Assembly: GCF_965204125.1 (NCBI RefSeq)
Contig: NZ_OZ241968.1
Span: forward strand, 2,418,001 to 2,482,000
Source of the DNA: Poriferisodalis sp965204125
GTDB taxonomy: Bacteria; Actinomycetota; Acidimicrobiia; Acidimicrobiales; Poriferisodalaceae
Reading direction: 5' to 3'
DNA length: 64,000 bases
The notes under the pieces were generated by a model. That model had not been told where the DNA came from, made no database searches, and saw only the letters and a program-made list of their open reading frames with translations. Shown piece after piece: positions 34,392 through 43,445 of the stretch (position 1 is the stretch's first letter; each line of letters opens with the position of its first letter). The translations under genes were made by a program, and so were the position numbers.

Positions 34392-37239
34392 ACGGCGCGG
34401 GTGCCGTCCTCGTCACTACCCGTGCTTCCTGCACCGCTATGCCGATCGAGTCGGTTTCTGAGTAGGCGAAGTAGAGATTCGCGTTGGCGGTTTGACATAT
34501 CACGCGTACATCTTGACTCGGGCACAGGTGGATGTACGGCTTTCTGCCGCGGTACAAGGCTTCCCGCGCTTCGGCTGGCTCCGTAGGCCAATCCAAGAGT
34601 TGCAAGCGGTTCTCATCATTGAGTGTGAAACCGGCGTCTTCGAGTGTGTCGACGCCCAGCTTCCGCAAGTCTTCCCGAATGCAATCGACGTCCCGGACGC
34701 GTTGCTCCTGTGAGGCATCTTGATCGCAGACATCATCGGGCGGATCTGCAACATTGTCTGTGAGCCATTGGTTGGCAGCATCCCGCTGCGGGATTGAAAT
34801 CCACTTTCTGACCTCCTGGTTATGGTTGATTGTCCATCGCCTCAACTGCCATGCGAGTTGCCCCGTCAATTTGAAGAATCCGGCACGCTGAGGAACCCAC
34901 CTGCACCACCACTGCTGACTGTCATCGGCTTGGTTGCAGGCCACTTCCTGACGCTGCCCTGCTTGTGCCCGCAGTTCTCGTTCGCTCCTGATCTCGTCAT
35001 CGGTGGCGGTTTCCGTGATGTAGTTGAACCCCCGTGCTCGGATATAGGCCTCCCTGATATCAGGGCGCTTATCCCAACTGTCCCACTGTTGCACGGCGCG
35101 CTTACCGAACAGACGGACGATCTCCTGGTAATCAATATCGGGCAGGAGTTCGCTCACCGTCAACTGAGTGATAGGTGTCTTCTCCAAGAAACACCCGCCT
35201 CCGGACTCGCCAATGGTCTTGTACACCCATTCAGAGTTAGACCTCGGAGCCTTCAGCAGGTCGGGCAGCTTGCCCACGAGCAGCTGCGGCGTATTGGAGT
35301 AGACCATTGCTTCTATACCGTCGAACAGTTCCAGTCCGCTGAAGCGACCGTCCTTGGTCGCTCCCCAGAACGTGAAGTATTTGTAGCTGACTGCTTCGAT
35401 GGGAGCGCCCGCAAAGGTGACGACCACGGGAGAGTTGACGAGGGCGCCCGACCCTGAAGCTGCCGTCGATTCAAGTGCGCCTATGTCCGGCTCGCCACAG
35501 AATGGATCTTGCTTATCCAGCGCCGCTAGACAGCGGGGAAGCTGATCGAGCGGGACGTTTTTGTCCCGATGGTTGCTGCACTCGGGCTCCGCGTTCAAAG
35601 TGACGTTGTCGATTGACATCCCGCGCCGCATCGCCACGTCCAAGGGCCCGCGAATCTTCTCTTCGTCATCCAGTGCTTGCTGGCATCCAGGATGATCCTC
35701 GATACGGGGGTTCTTGGTTTCCCGATACGACTTGCATCTGTCATCCGTGGCCAACGCAATGCTGTCTATCGGTGGCCGTGACAATTCCGGCGGGCAGACA
35801 TTCGAGCCCTGCGTACTGCCCGCATCCGAAGGTTGCACTGGCTCGAATGGCAGGATCGTGCAGGGGCGACAGCCCTCCCGCTGGAAAGCCGCTACGGCCT
35901 GCTGGACTGCGTCTGCCGCGCCGCCGTCATTGCGTTGGCTTGCCTCGCCCTGTCGTGCCTGCAGCACATGGCAGCGGATGGTCTTCGCCACTGCGCTGCA
36001 TCCGCCGCTGTTGCTGGCTCGCTTGATGCACACGGCCTGCCCGCTGGGGCAGTCTGCCGCTGGAGAGGCGCCATGGCAGCGCAGATCGAGCCACGACCGG
36101 CTATAGGAGCACCAGTGGTCGTTATTCGAGATGTCCGTCAATTCGCGAGCGTTGCCCCTCGTGTCGTAGCCCCTGCAGGGGAACGACGCTGGGTCCGGCA
36201 TGTAATCGGTGCCGACGTATGTCTCGCAGTCGGAGATCGCGAACTGTGGCGCTGCAGTGCTGCAAGCCGGGTGGCCGCCAGAGTCCCGTTCCTGTCCGTC
36301 GCGGTAACAGGCATTGAACTGGTTCAGAGGGCGCAGCGGCGGAGAGCAACTCCAGTGCCGCCGTTGGTACTGACGACATAGCGGTCGGTCGGCGTTGGCT
36401 TCTTCGATCGGGTTGTTGCCCAGAAGCTGGTTCTCGTCGGCGCCTTGAACGCCATCGCTGTCTGAAGTGTCGCGGCCGCTGCCGGGCGCTAGACGATGCA
36501 TTCCGCTCGGGCACTTGCCCGGAACAATGGCCCTGCAGACTTGGACGCTGCCGCCCTCATGATTGCGGGTCTCTACCTTGTAGGCAAAGGTCGTCGACTG
36601 CACGGCGTACCGAGCCGTGCACAGTGGATACAGAGAATGGTTGCTCTGCGGCACGACATGTTCGCAGAGTTCGGGGAACTCCTCGGAGGGCACCGTGTAG
36701 TGCACCGGTTGACCGGGTTCCTGCAGCGGCGACCGCGGGCATGCGGGCATCGTCCATACACAGCGTGACGGGTCGTCGGGATCGGGTGTCCATACTTCGG
36801 GAGTGCCGTCGGGGACGCTCGGGCAATCAGCGGGTGTGCCGCACACGACACCTGCTGCGGTGCCACCGCCGTCGCTGCCCTCGCCGTCGGGCGATTGTGG
36901 TTGGGCGCACTCGTCTCCCGGCGCCTGGGTCGGGGTTTCTTCTGGCGTCTCGCCGTCATTGTTTTGCGCCGGGGGTCCGACCTCGCCTCCCGGTGGCCCG
37001 TTCTCGGGGCCGTTGTTGTCCGGCGGCGGATTCTGGTCGCCTCCGCCTCCGTCATCGTCGAGTTCCTGGGCATGGGCGGGCGGTGTGCCGAGTTGGGGGG
37101 TGGCTTCTGGCAGCAGCGGTTCCCACGGTGACAGCACGAGGGCGAAGGCCAGGATGATGCCGAGGAGTGCTTTGGCGGTGCTGCTGGCGAGGGGGCATCT
37201 GCTGGGGCTACGGCGGGCGTGTGCTGGGGGGCGGGTCAT
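34390..37239 (-). CDS. Large secreted Cys-rich protein, last gene of the pilus/ABC run
   Basis: A 949-residue exported protein I do not recognise. Residues 1-55 are a signal peptide (Arg-rich start, LLGIILAFALVLSPW, likely cut after PPAHA). A Pro/Gly/Asn/Asp-rich linker (NPPPDNNGPENGPPGGE) follows to about 150. The rest holds about 36 cysteines, mostly before residue 680, with motifs such as GCRPC and CRQYQRRHWSCSP, so an extracellular disulfide-rich structure is likely. The 3' half is visibly less GC-rich than its neighbours. ATG 37239 overlaps the lipoprotein stop (ATGA). No sortase or cell-wall anchor was seen. Confidence 0.75.
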   Translation of the reverse strand: MTRPPAHARRSPSRCPLASSTAKALLGIILAFALVLSPWEPLLPEATPQLGTPPAHAQELDDDGGGGDQNPPPDNNGPENGPPGGEVGPPAQNNDGETPEETPTQAPGDECAQPQSPDGEGSDGGGTAAGVVCGTPADCPSVPDGTPEVWTPDPDDPSRCVWTMPACPRSPLQEPGQPVHYTVPSEEFPELCEHVVPQSNHSLYPLCTARYAVQSTTFAYKVETRNHEGGSVQVCRAIVPGKCPSGMHRLAPGSGRDTSDSDGVQGADENQLLGNNPIEEANADRPLCRQYQRRHWSCSPPLRPLNQFNACYRDGQERDSGGHPACSTAAPQFAISDCETYVGTDYMPDPASFPCRGYDTRGNARELTDISNNDHWCSYSRSWLDLRCHGASPAADCPSGQAVCIKRASNSGGCSAVAKTIRCHVLQARQGEASQRNDGGAADAVQQAVAAFQREGCRPCTILPFEPVQPSDAGSTQGSNVCPPELSRPPIDSIALATDDRCKSYRETKNPRIEDHPGCQQALDDEEKIRGPLDVAMRRGMSIDNVTLNAEPECSNHRDKNVPLDQLPRCLAALDKQDPFCGEPDIGALESTAASGSGALVNSPVVVTFAGAPIEAVSYKYFTFWGATKDGRFSGLELFDGIEAMVYSNTPQLLVGKLPDLLKAPRSNSEWVYKTIGESGGGCFLEKTPITQLTVSELLPDIDYQEIVRLFGKRAVQQWDSWDKRPDIREAYIRARGFNYITETATDDEIRSERELRAQAGQRQEVACNQADDSQQWWCRWVPQRAGFFKLTGQLAWQLRRWTINHNQEVRKWISIPQRDAANQWLTDNVADPPDDVCDQDASQEQRVRDVDCIREDLRKLGVDTLEDAGFTLNDENRLQLLDWPTEPAEAREALYRGRKPYIHLCPSQDVRVICQTANANLYFAYSETDSIGIAVQEARVVTRTAPAP

Positions 37240-38144
37240 GGGCGCCAGTCCTGGGGGCACTCGTGGGGGCTGTCGGGGGCTTGCAGCGAGCAGATGTGCT
37301 CGGCGGTTGTCACGATCCGGGTCGGCACCCAGGCCTGCCCCTCGGCGATCCATGCGGCTACGTGGTCGTCCCATTCCCACGCCCAAGCGTCTAGGGCGGA
37401 GCAGTCGGCGACGGAGCGGTGCTGTGCTTGCGCGACCCGGTAGGAGACATCGACCACCCGGTCTTCGATGCCCACTGAGACCTGCAACAGGAAGGCGCCC
37501 ACGCTGGCGCCGTCCGGGTCATCTGCACTGGCTGAATTGCACGCCACAGCGAGCACCGCTGAAGGGCTGGAAGCCAAGATCGTGACCTCGGCCGGATAGC
37601 CGCTGGGCTGGCTCGGTTGGCTCTGCTCGATCTGTGCGGCGAGCTGGGTCAGGGCCTCGGCGCGTGCTGGGTCGACTGCGCCGACGGCTATGCAGAGCTG
37701 TGCGAGCGGTGTGGGGCTGGCGAGCGCACGCGACACGAGGTGCTCGTAGCGCATCACGGCGAGCGCGGCCATGATGCGTGCGTCGCCGTAGAGCGAGATG
37801 TCGGCGTCGGTCACGGGCCGGGCGATGCCGTCGAGCTCCCATGCGCTGCCGCAGGCGTCGGGCGGGAAGGCGCCGTCGAAGTCCGACGTCCAGATCGGGA
37901 AGTAGCGGGCTCTGAGCGCGCCCAGCGGCGTCGCAGGGCGGGCATCTGGGTCGAGCGGCGGCAACTGCTCGGCCACCGGCGGCAGCACCTCTACCATCGG
38001 GCCGCGCCGCTCGGCCACGGCGCTCGCCATCTCAGCGCCGTCCCCGGGCGGCAGGCCGTCGAGCGCCGAGCCCGCAGTGCAGCCGGCCGCCACGGCCGCC
38101 AGTGCCAGCCCCAGCGCGAGAACCGGCGGGCGGCATGGCTTCAC
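37236..38144 (-). CDS. Hypothetical lipoprotein
   Basis: A 302-residue lipoprotein: a hydrophobic signal (VLALGLALAAVAAGC) whose lipobox ends at Cys 22. A Pro-rich stretch follows, then a folded domain with RYFPIWTSDFDGAFPPDACGSAWELDG and a repeated Trp/Asp pattern (DAWAWEWDDHVAAWIAEG). Two Cys near the end may pair (HICSL, HECPQ). The GTG at 38144 is chosen because it places the signal peptide at the N-terminus. It follows the ABC ATPase by 26 bp and overlaps the next gene by 4 bp. Role unknown; the context suggests an envelope accessory. Confidence 0.75.
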   Translation of the reverse strand: MKPCRPPVLALGLALAAVAAGCTAGSALDGLPPGDGAEMASAVAERRGPMVEVLPPVAEQLPPLDPDARPATPLGALRARYFPIWTSDFDGAFPPDACGSAWELDGIARPVTDADISLYGDARIMAALAVMRYEHLVSRALASPTPLAQLCIAVGAVDPARAEALTQLAAQIEQSQPSQPSGYPAEVTILASSPSAVLAVACNSASADDPDGASVGAFLLQVSVGIEDRVVDVSYRVAQAQHRSVADCSALDAWAWEWDDHVAAWIAEGQAWVPTRIVTTAEHICSLQAPDSPHECPQDWRP

Positions 38145-38170
38145 TGGGGCTTGCCTGCACGCCGGCCGGG

Positions 38171-38938
38171 CTAGCCCCGCTGGTCGCCAAAGCGGACAGC
38201 CGCCTCCATCGAGTCGAAGCGGCGCAGCACCTCCGACTCCACAGCGCGCACTGCGGGGTCGTCGGGGCGCCGGGGCCGTGGCAGGTTGACGGGGATGTCG
38301 TCGAACACCACGCCGCCGGGGCGCAGCATCAGGATGCGGTCGGCGAGCTCCACCGCCTCGCCCACGTCGTGCGTCACGAACACGGCCGTCTTGCGGGTGT
38401 GCAGCCAGATGCGCTGCAGGTAGTCGCGCAGCGACCTGCCCGTCAGCGCGTCCATGTGGCTGAACGGCTCGTCCATCAGCAGCACGTCGGGGTTCACCAG
38501 GAACGCCCGCGCAATGCCCACACGCTGCTGCATGCCCGCGGACAGCTGGGCGGGATACAGGTGCGCGACATCGCTCAGCCCCACCATCGACAGGTAGAAC
38601 TCGGCCTCGCGCTTGGACCGGTCCGACTTGCGGTTCTGCACGTACAGCATGTTGTCGAGCACGCTGCGCCACGGCAGCAGGCGCGGCTCCTGGAACACGT
38701 AGCCCACCTGTGCAGGCACGCCGTCTTGCACCACTCGCACTGCGCCGGCGGTGGGTTCCTCCACACCCGCCACGATGTTGAGCAGCGTCGTCTTGCCGCT
38801 GCCTGACGGGCCCAGCACCGCCACGAACACGTTGCCGGTCACCGACATGGTGACGCCGCCCAGCGCCTGCACCTGCTGGGGGTACGTGGGCGTGGGCGGG
38901 TACACCTTGGTGAGATTCTCGATCAGGATGGTGGCCAT
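38171..38938 (-). CDS. ABC importer ATP-binding protein, NitT/TauT (SsuB/TauB) type
   Basis: A 255-residue ATPase with Walker A GPSGSGKTT, Q-loop VFQEPRLLPW, signature LSAGMQQRV, Walker B VLLMDEPFSHMD and H-loop VTHDVGEA. FQEPRLLPW and DVGEAVELADRIL are typical of nitrate/sulfonate/taurine-type importers. It lies directly behind the two permease genes. Energises uptake of the ligand of the binding protein encoded upstream. Confidence 0.9.
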   Translation of the reverse strand: MATILIENLTKVYPPTPTYPQQVQALGGVTMSVTGNVFVAVLGPSGSGKTTLLNIVAGVEEPTAGAVRVVQDGVPAQVGYVFQEPRLLPWRSVLDNMLYVQNRKSDRSKREAEFYLSMVGLSDVAHLYPAQLSAGMQQRVGIARAFLVNPDVLLMDEPFSHMDALTGRSLRDYLQRIWLHTRKTAVFVTHDVGEAVELADRILMLRPGGVVFDDIPVNLPRPRRPDDPAVRAVESEVLRRFDSMEAAVRFGDQRG

Positions 38939-38987
38939 CTCGTCCTTCCTCCAACAGGGGTGTCGGGGATCGCTGGGGTGCGAGCTC

Positions 38988-39863
38988 TCATGTGCCCTCG
39001 CCTTCGGCGAAGGTCAGCGTCGGCTGCTGCTGCCAGCGGGCCGATCTGCGTTCGAGCCGCCGCAGGACCAGCCAGTCCAGCAGCGTGATGAACACGACGA
39101 ACAGCAGGATCCATGCCACGAATCCCTCGAAGCGCAGCGACTCGTACCAGAACCTGGCACGCCACCCCACACCGGAGGTGGCGCCGAACCACTCCACGAT
39201 CAGCAGGCTGTTCCAGCTCGTCATGAACGCGAGGCGCACCCCGCTCACCGCGCTGGGCATCGCTCCGCCCACGAGCAGGTGCGCGGCGCGGCGCATCCGC
39301 GGCACGCGGAATGCATCGGACATCAGGCTGAGGCCCGGGTCGAGCGCCCGGATGCCCGAACTCAGGTTGAACGCCATGAACGGCACCGCAGTCAGCACGA
39401 CGGCCACGATGGGTGCGGTAGAACCGAAGCCGAACCACAGCGAGGCTGCGAACGCCCAGACCACCGAGGGCAGCACCAGCAGCACCAGCACGGTGTCGCT
39501 CAGCACCGAACGGAGCCGTCGCGACCCGCCGATGAGCAGGCCGACCACGGCGCCCAGCGGGATGCCGGCGGCGAGGCCGATGCCGTAGCGCTGCAAGCTC
39601 GTGCCCAGCGCCGGCCAGAACTCTCCGCGGAGCATGCCGCCGTGCGAGCCGCCGCCCAGCTCGACCCCGAGGAACGAGACCACCTCGTCGACGGCAGGCA
39701 CCCGCCCGTTGACCGAGGTGAGGTACTGCCAGATGCCCAGCAAGATGGCAACCGCGAGCGCGTTGATGAACCACGGTCGCCGTGCCCAGTGCTTCGCACG
39801 GCCCGGTGCTTCGGACGCACGACCGGTGCCGGGTGCCATCGGGAGGTCGGTTGCGTAGCTCAT
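38988..39863 (-). CDS. ABC importer permease, NitT/TauT type (second)
   Basis: A 291-residue BPD_transp_1 permease with about six helices (ALAVAILLGIWQYLTSVNG first). The EAA-like cytoplasmic loop is SDAFRVPRMRRAAHLLVGGAMPSAVSG, which docks on the ATPase. The ATG at 39863 overlaps the stop of the first permease (ATGA), so the two are translationally coupled and probably heterodimerise. The C-terminus (LRRLERRSARW) is the usual cytoplasmic end. Confidence 0.9.
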   Translation of the reverse strand: MSYATDLPMAPGTGRASEAPGRAKHWARRPWFINALAVAILLGIWQYLTSVNGRVPAVDEVVSFLGVELGGGSHGGMLRGEFWPALGTSLQRYGIGLAAGIPLGAVVGLLIGGSRRLRSVLSDTVLVLLVLPSVVWAFAASLWFGFGSTAPIVAVVLTAVPFMAFNLSSGIRALDPGLSLMSDAFRVPRMRRAAHLLVGGAMPSAVSGVRLAFMTSWNSLLIVEWFGATSGVGWRARFWYESLRFEGFVAWILLFVVFITLLDWLVLRRLERRSARWQQQPTLTFAEGEGT

Positions 39864-40714
39864 TGCGCCGGTGCCGCGGTCGTGGCGGAGACATACGCTC
39901 CGCCGAATGCCCGTCGTTCGAGCTGGCGGAAGACGAGATTCTCGAAGATGAACATCAGGCCGATGAACAGCGCGGTCCATGCCAGCATCCCGCGCAGGTC
40001 GTAGCCCTCGAAGCTTCGTTTGATCTGGTAGCCCACGCCATCTGACGAAGCGAAGACCTCGGTGAGCAGGGTGATGCGCCACGCCAAGGCGAACGCCTGC
40101 CGTGAACCGCCGATCACCGCCAGCACCGACGACGGCAGCAGCACCCCGGTGATGATCTGCGCACGGGTGCGCGCGAACGACTCGCTCATCACGATGAGGC
40201 GCCGGTCGACCCCGGCAATCCCCTGGGCCACGCTGGTCATCAGGTACGGCGTGGCCACCAGCGCCGCGGTGAGGATGGGCCCCAGGCCCGAGACCCCGAA
40301 CAGGATCAGCGCCAAGATCGCCAGCGCAACGGTGGGGATGCTGATGAAGAATCGCGTCAGGCTCCCCATGAGGTCGCGCCACCAAGCGCTGTAGGCGATC
40401 ACGGTGCCCAGCACGATGCTGGCCGTCAGCGCCAGCACGCAGCCGGCGATGACCCGGAACAGGCTCGCCCACAGCGTCGAGCCGAACCCTGGGCCCGATG
40501 CCAACTGCCAAGCCTCAGAAGCCACGGTGTGCGGCGGCGGCAATTGCTGCGTGCCCAGCACGAACCGCGAGAGCGCGTACCAAACGCCGACGAACGCCAG
40601 CCATCCGACTACGACGCCCAAGCGCAGGCCCAATCGGCCCATGACAGAGCGGCGCATCTCGCGGGCTGAGAGATCGGTGACGGCATCGGGTGTGACCGGC
40701 GTGTCGATAGCCAC
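39860..40714 (-). CDS. ABC importer permease, NitT/TauT type (first)
   Basis: A 284-residue BPD_transp_1 permease. Helix 1 is LGVVVGWLAFVGVWYALSRF, and the EAA-like loop is SESFARTRAQIITGVLLPSSVLAVIGG. It is paired with the following permease through a 4-bp overlap and follows the binding-protein gene by 23 bp. The paralogous pair implies a heterodimeric channel rather than the homodimer common in this family. Confidence 0.9.
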   Translation of the reverse strand: MAIDTPVTPDAVTDLSAREMRRSVMGRLGLRLGVVVGWLAFVGVWYALSRFVLGTQQLPPPHTVASEAWQLASGPGFGSTLWASLFRVIAGCVLALTASIVLGTVIAYSAWWRDLMGSLTRFFISIPTVALAILALILFGVSGLGPILTAALVATPYLMTSVAQGIAGVDRRLIVMSESFARTRAQIITGVLLPSSVLAVIGGSRQAFALAWRITLLTEVFASSDGVGYQIKRSFEGYDLRGMLAWTALFIGLMFIFENLVFRQLERRAFGGAYVSATTAAPAQ

Positions 40715-40737
40715 GGCTCTTCGCCTCCTTCGGGGTG

Positions 40738-41847
40738 TTAGTGGTCGTGGTCGTCGCCGTGATGGCCGGCGACGCGGTTGGTGATGATCTGCGGCAGCGT
40801 CGCGTCCTGAGGAATCAGGCCACGTGCCTGAAGGTCAGTGACGGCCCCGACGTAGCTCCAGGAGTCCTCGCCGGCGAGGTACACCGTCGGCGCGATCCAG
40901 TTGTTCGCAGCCAGGTAGTGCGTCAACCAGTCGACGTGCTGCTGTGTCTGCACCGACAGCAGCTCGGGGTATGCGGCGACGATCTCGGGATAGTGGGCAT
41001 GCCAGTGCTGCACGGCCGTCTCCCACAGCGCGAGGAAGTCGGCGACCGCTCCAGGATTGGCGCGGTACCACTCGCGCTCGGCGGCGAACACATCGCCCAG
41101 CATCCAGTGGTCCGGCATGCCGGTCATCTCGGCGTAGATCTGTGCCGCGGGCCTGCCGTCGTACAGGGGCCGGAGCATCTCGGTGCTGAGGCTCTCGATG
41201 CTCGCGTCCGGCAGGCAGATGCAGGCGTCGGCGTCGCCGCGCTCGACGGCGTCGGCGACGCCGGACGTGGTGAGCATGAACTGGAAGTCGTCGCCGCTGT
41301 CGCTGAAGTCGAGCGAGTGCGACTGCTCCACGATCAGCGACCACAGCAAGGTGGAGCCGAATTGGCTTTCCATCGCAATCTGGCCTTCGACCACGCCTGC
41401 GAGATCGTCGGCCCGCGATGTGCGTCTCGCAGCAGCGATCGAGCGGTCGCTGGCGTACTTGCCGAAGATGACGGGATCGCTGTCGAGGCCGTGGGCGAAC
41501 ACCGGCAGGTCGAACGCGTTGATGAGGATGACGTCGGCATCCCCGCTGATCAGCGCCGTGAACGGGCGGAACGGGTGGCTGACCTCGATGTGCAGTTCGT
41601 GCTCGGCCTCCCAGTCGGCAAGCGTCCCCGAGTCGACCAGCCACTGCCAGAGGGGATCAGGTGGGAGCGCGAGGCGGATCGTTGCGGAGTCGGCTGCTGC
41701 TGCCGGCGTGGTGCCGGGCGCTCCGGCTGCCGGCTGCTGGGTGCCGGCGCCGCCCCCGCATGCGGCACTCGACAACGACAGCACCGCCAGCATCACGGCG
41801 GCGCTGCGGAGCACCCGCCGACGCCTCGAGGCGGCACGCGGCGTCAT
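40738..41847 (-). CDS. ABC importer substrate-binding lipoprotein with His/Asp tail
   Basis: A 369-residue lipoprotein of the NMT1/SsuA-like binding class. Signal RRRVLRSAAVMLAVLSLSSAACGG with the lipidated Cys, an Ala/Pro/Thr linker, then the binding domain (ATIRLALPPDPLWQW; GDADVILINAFDLPVFAHG; GQIAMESQFGSTLLW). The very end is GHHGDDHDH, a possible metal-binding tail not usual in the family. ATG 41847 overlaps the preceding stop (ATGA). The ligand is unknown: taurine, nitrate and thiamine-precursor proteins share this fold. Confidence 0.85.
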   Translation of the reverse strand: MTPRAASRRRRVLRSAAVMLAVLSLSSAACGGGAGTQQPAAGAPGTTPAAAADSATIRLALPPDPLWQWLVDSGTLADWEAEHELHIEVSHPFRPFTALISGDADVILINAFDLPVFAHGLDSDPVIFGKYASDRSIAAARRTSRADDLAGVVEGQIAMESQFGSTLLWSLIVEQSHSLDFSDSGDDFQFMLTTSGVADAVERGDADACICLPDASIESLSTEMLRPLYDGRPAAQIYAEMTGMPDHWMLGDVFAAEREWYRANPGAVADFLALWETAVQHWHAHYPEIVAAYPELLSVQTQQHVDWLTHYLAANNWIAPTVYLAGEDSWSYVGAVTDLQARGLIPQDATLPQIITNRVAGHHGDDHDH

Positions 41848-43445
41848 CCGTCTGCCGCCGAGGAGGTCTCGCGCCAAGCGGTCACCGCACGCATGCATCC
41901 CCACGGGTTGAGCCCGCAATCGAAATCGGCTCGCAGCACGCGGAACCGTTGCGCGCCCGAATAGTCGCCGGGCCCGAAAGCCAATCGGATCTCGGTGCCG
42001 GCATCGGCTGGGGCCACCGCGAGCATCTCAGCCACGGCCCCCGGCGACGGCGCCCCGGAGACGCGCGACAGGGCGCTCATCACCACGTCGAGTGCATCGC
42101 AGGTTGCTATGAGCAGGATCCATGCGTCGGAGTAGGGACGGAAGTCGAACGCGTCCGCGCCCGGGGCGGATTGGCGCGTCGCGACGCAGCCGCGGTCGAG
42201 CGTGGTCGGTTCGTCGCCGACGGTCGGGCGGGAGCTGACGATGAAGAAGTTCTCCACCTGCGACATGGGCATGCCGGGCAATACCAGCGTGGGATTCTGG
42301 GCGTCGTTCGCGATCCAGCGCGGGTACCACTGGATTCGCTCGGCAGCCAGCATCAGGCGTCGAAGCTCGAACCACGGCGCGGCGGAGAAGACCGCACGCA
42401 CGCCGCCGTCGCGCTGCTTTTGCGCTTCGTCCAAGTAGAACCGCTCGATGTCTGACAGCAGCCGGAGCTGATCGACATCGCTGATCTCAGCCAGCGCGGC
42501 CTGCGCTGCGAACTGCTCCGACGGCGTCAGGTTGCTTTCGAGCAGGCGCACGCTCCGCTCGAGAGGCAGCAAGCCGAGTTCGCCGAAGCTCGCCGGGATA
42601 TGCGAGATGACGCCGGGAATGCTGCTCGGAGCTTCGGCGATTTCGGCGATTTCGGCGATTTCGGCGAAGTCGGCGCCGATGTTGTAGTCGTCGGCCGTGG
42701 CATCGGTGCCGACGGGCGGGCCGTAGAGCAGCCCGAGCTGGTCCCCTGCCGCAATGACGTCGAACTCCTGCGCCGTCACGATGCTGTGGCCCAGCAGGTG
42801 GCCTGACGTGCCGTCGTCGAGGAAGAGCCGGCCTCCGCTTTGCCGTTGCACCGTGGCGGGCACCGAGCTGTGCAGACCGAGCATGGGGATCTGAGCATCC
42901 GCGGCAACGCACTCGACGCCTCGCGCGTCGCCGAAGAGGCTGATCACCGCAACCGGCTCCGGATCGAGAGAGGTGATGGAGCGGCAGGCCTTCACCCACT
43001 GTGCGTCGGGATCGCTCCAATCCACGTTGTGCACGCTCGCCTGCACGCAGCGGCCGTGTATGCCGCCGGCTGCGTTCAACTCGGTGAGGTACGCGGAGAT
43101 CATCCGCCAGGGGTTCTCGATGACGAGATCTCCGAAGCCGAACGCCTCGAAATTGGTGATGTCGGGGCCGACGTAGGAGATCTGCACCTTCCGGGGGAGA
43201 CTGCACTTGGCGCCGTCGGTGACGAACGCCATTGGATCGCCGCCGGCCGCGACGATTCCCGACCCGGCTCGTGTCGCCGTGAAGGAGAACTCGGCCTCTG
43301 CGTCGGCATTGGAGGCCACTTCCAGCTCGTCGCCGGCCAGGCAGCCGCTCGCCGCGCTCGCCAGCACCAAGGCCATGGCGCATGCGGCCAATCGACGCAT
43401 GCGCCGGGAGGCTCGACGAGGGCCTCGGCGCGGCACGGCTGTCAT
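41844..43445 (-). CDS. Type I periplasmic-binding-fold lipoprotein
   Basis: A 533-residue lipoprotein. Signal RRLAACAMALVLASAASGC with the lipobox Cys, then a Leu/Ile/Val-binding-protein-like domain: VQISYVGPDITNFEAFGFGD, AYLTELNAAGGIHGRCVQ, VAVISLFGDARGVECVA. The end (AWILLIATCDALDVVMSALSRV, ALRADFDCGLNPWGC) is as in amino-acid or amide receptors. A four-unit 9-bp repeat gives an Ile-Ala-Glu run (EIAEIAEIAE) in a surface loop. It starts in an ATGA overlap with the LysM gene and overlaps the next binding protein, so two different binding proteins precede one permease pair. Confidence 0.8.
   Translation of the reverse strand: MTAVPRRGPRRASRRMRRLAACAMALVLASAASGCLAGDELEVASNADAEAEFSFTATRAGSGIVAAGGDPMAFVTDGAKCSLPRKVQISYVGPDITNFEAFGFGDLVIENPWRMISAYLTELNAAGGIHGRCVQASVHNVDWSDPDAQWVKACRSITSLDPEPVAVISLFGDARGVECVAADAQIPMLGLHSSVPATVQRQSGGRLFLDDGTSGHLLGHSIVTAQEFDVIAAGDQLGLLYGPPVGTDATADDYNIGADFAEIAEIAEIAEAPSSIPGVISHIPASFGELGLLPLERSVRLLESNLTPSEQFAAQAALAEISDVDQLRLLSDIERFYLDEAQKQRDGGVRAVFSAAPWFELRRLMLAAERIQWYPRWIANDAQNPTLVLPGMPMSQVENFFIVSSRPTVGDEPTTLDRGCVATRQSAPGADAFDFRPYSDAWILLIATCDALDVVMSALSRVSGAPSPGAVAEMLAVAPADAGTEIRLAFGPGDYSGAQRFRVLRADFDCGLNPWGCMRAVTAWRETSSAADG
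42633..42668. repeat. Four 9-bp units within the binding-protein gene
   Basis: TTCGGCGAT repeats at 42633, 42642 and 42651, with a variant at 42660. In the gene this encodes Ile-Ala-Glu units, so copy-number change would lengthen the loop without a frameshift. Confidence 0.8.
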
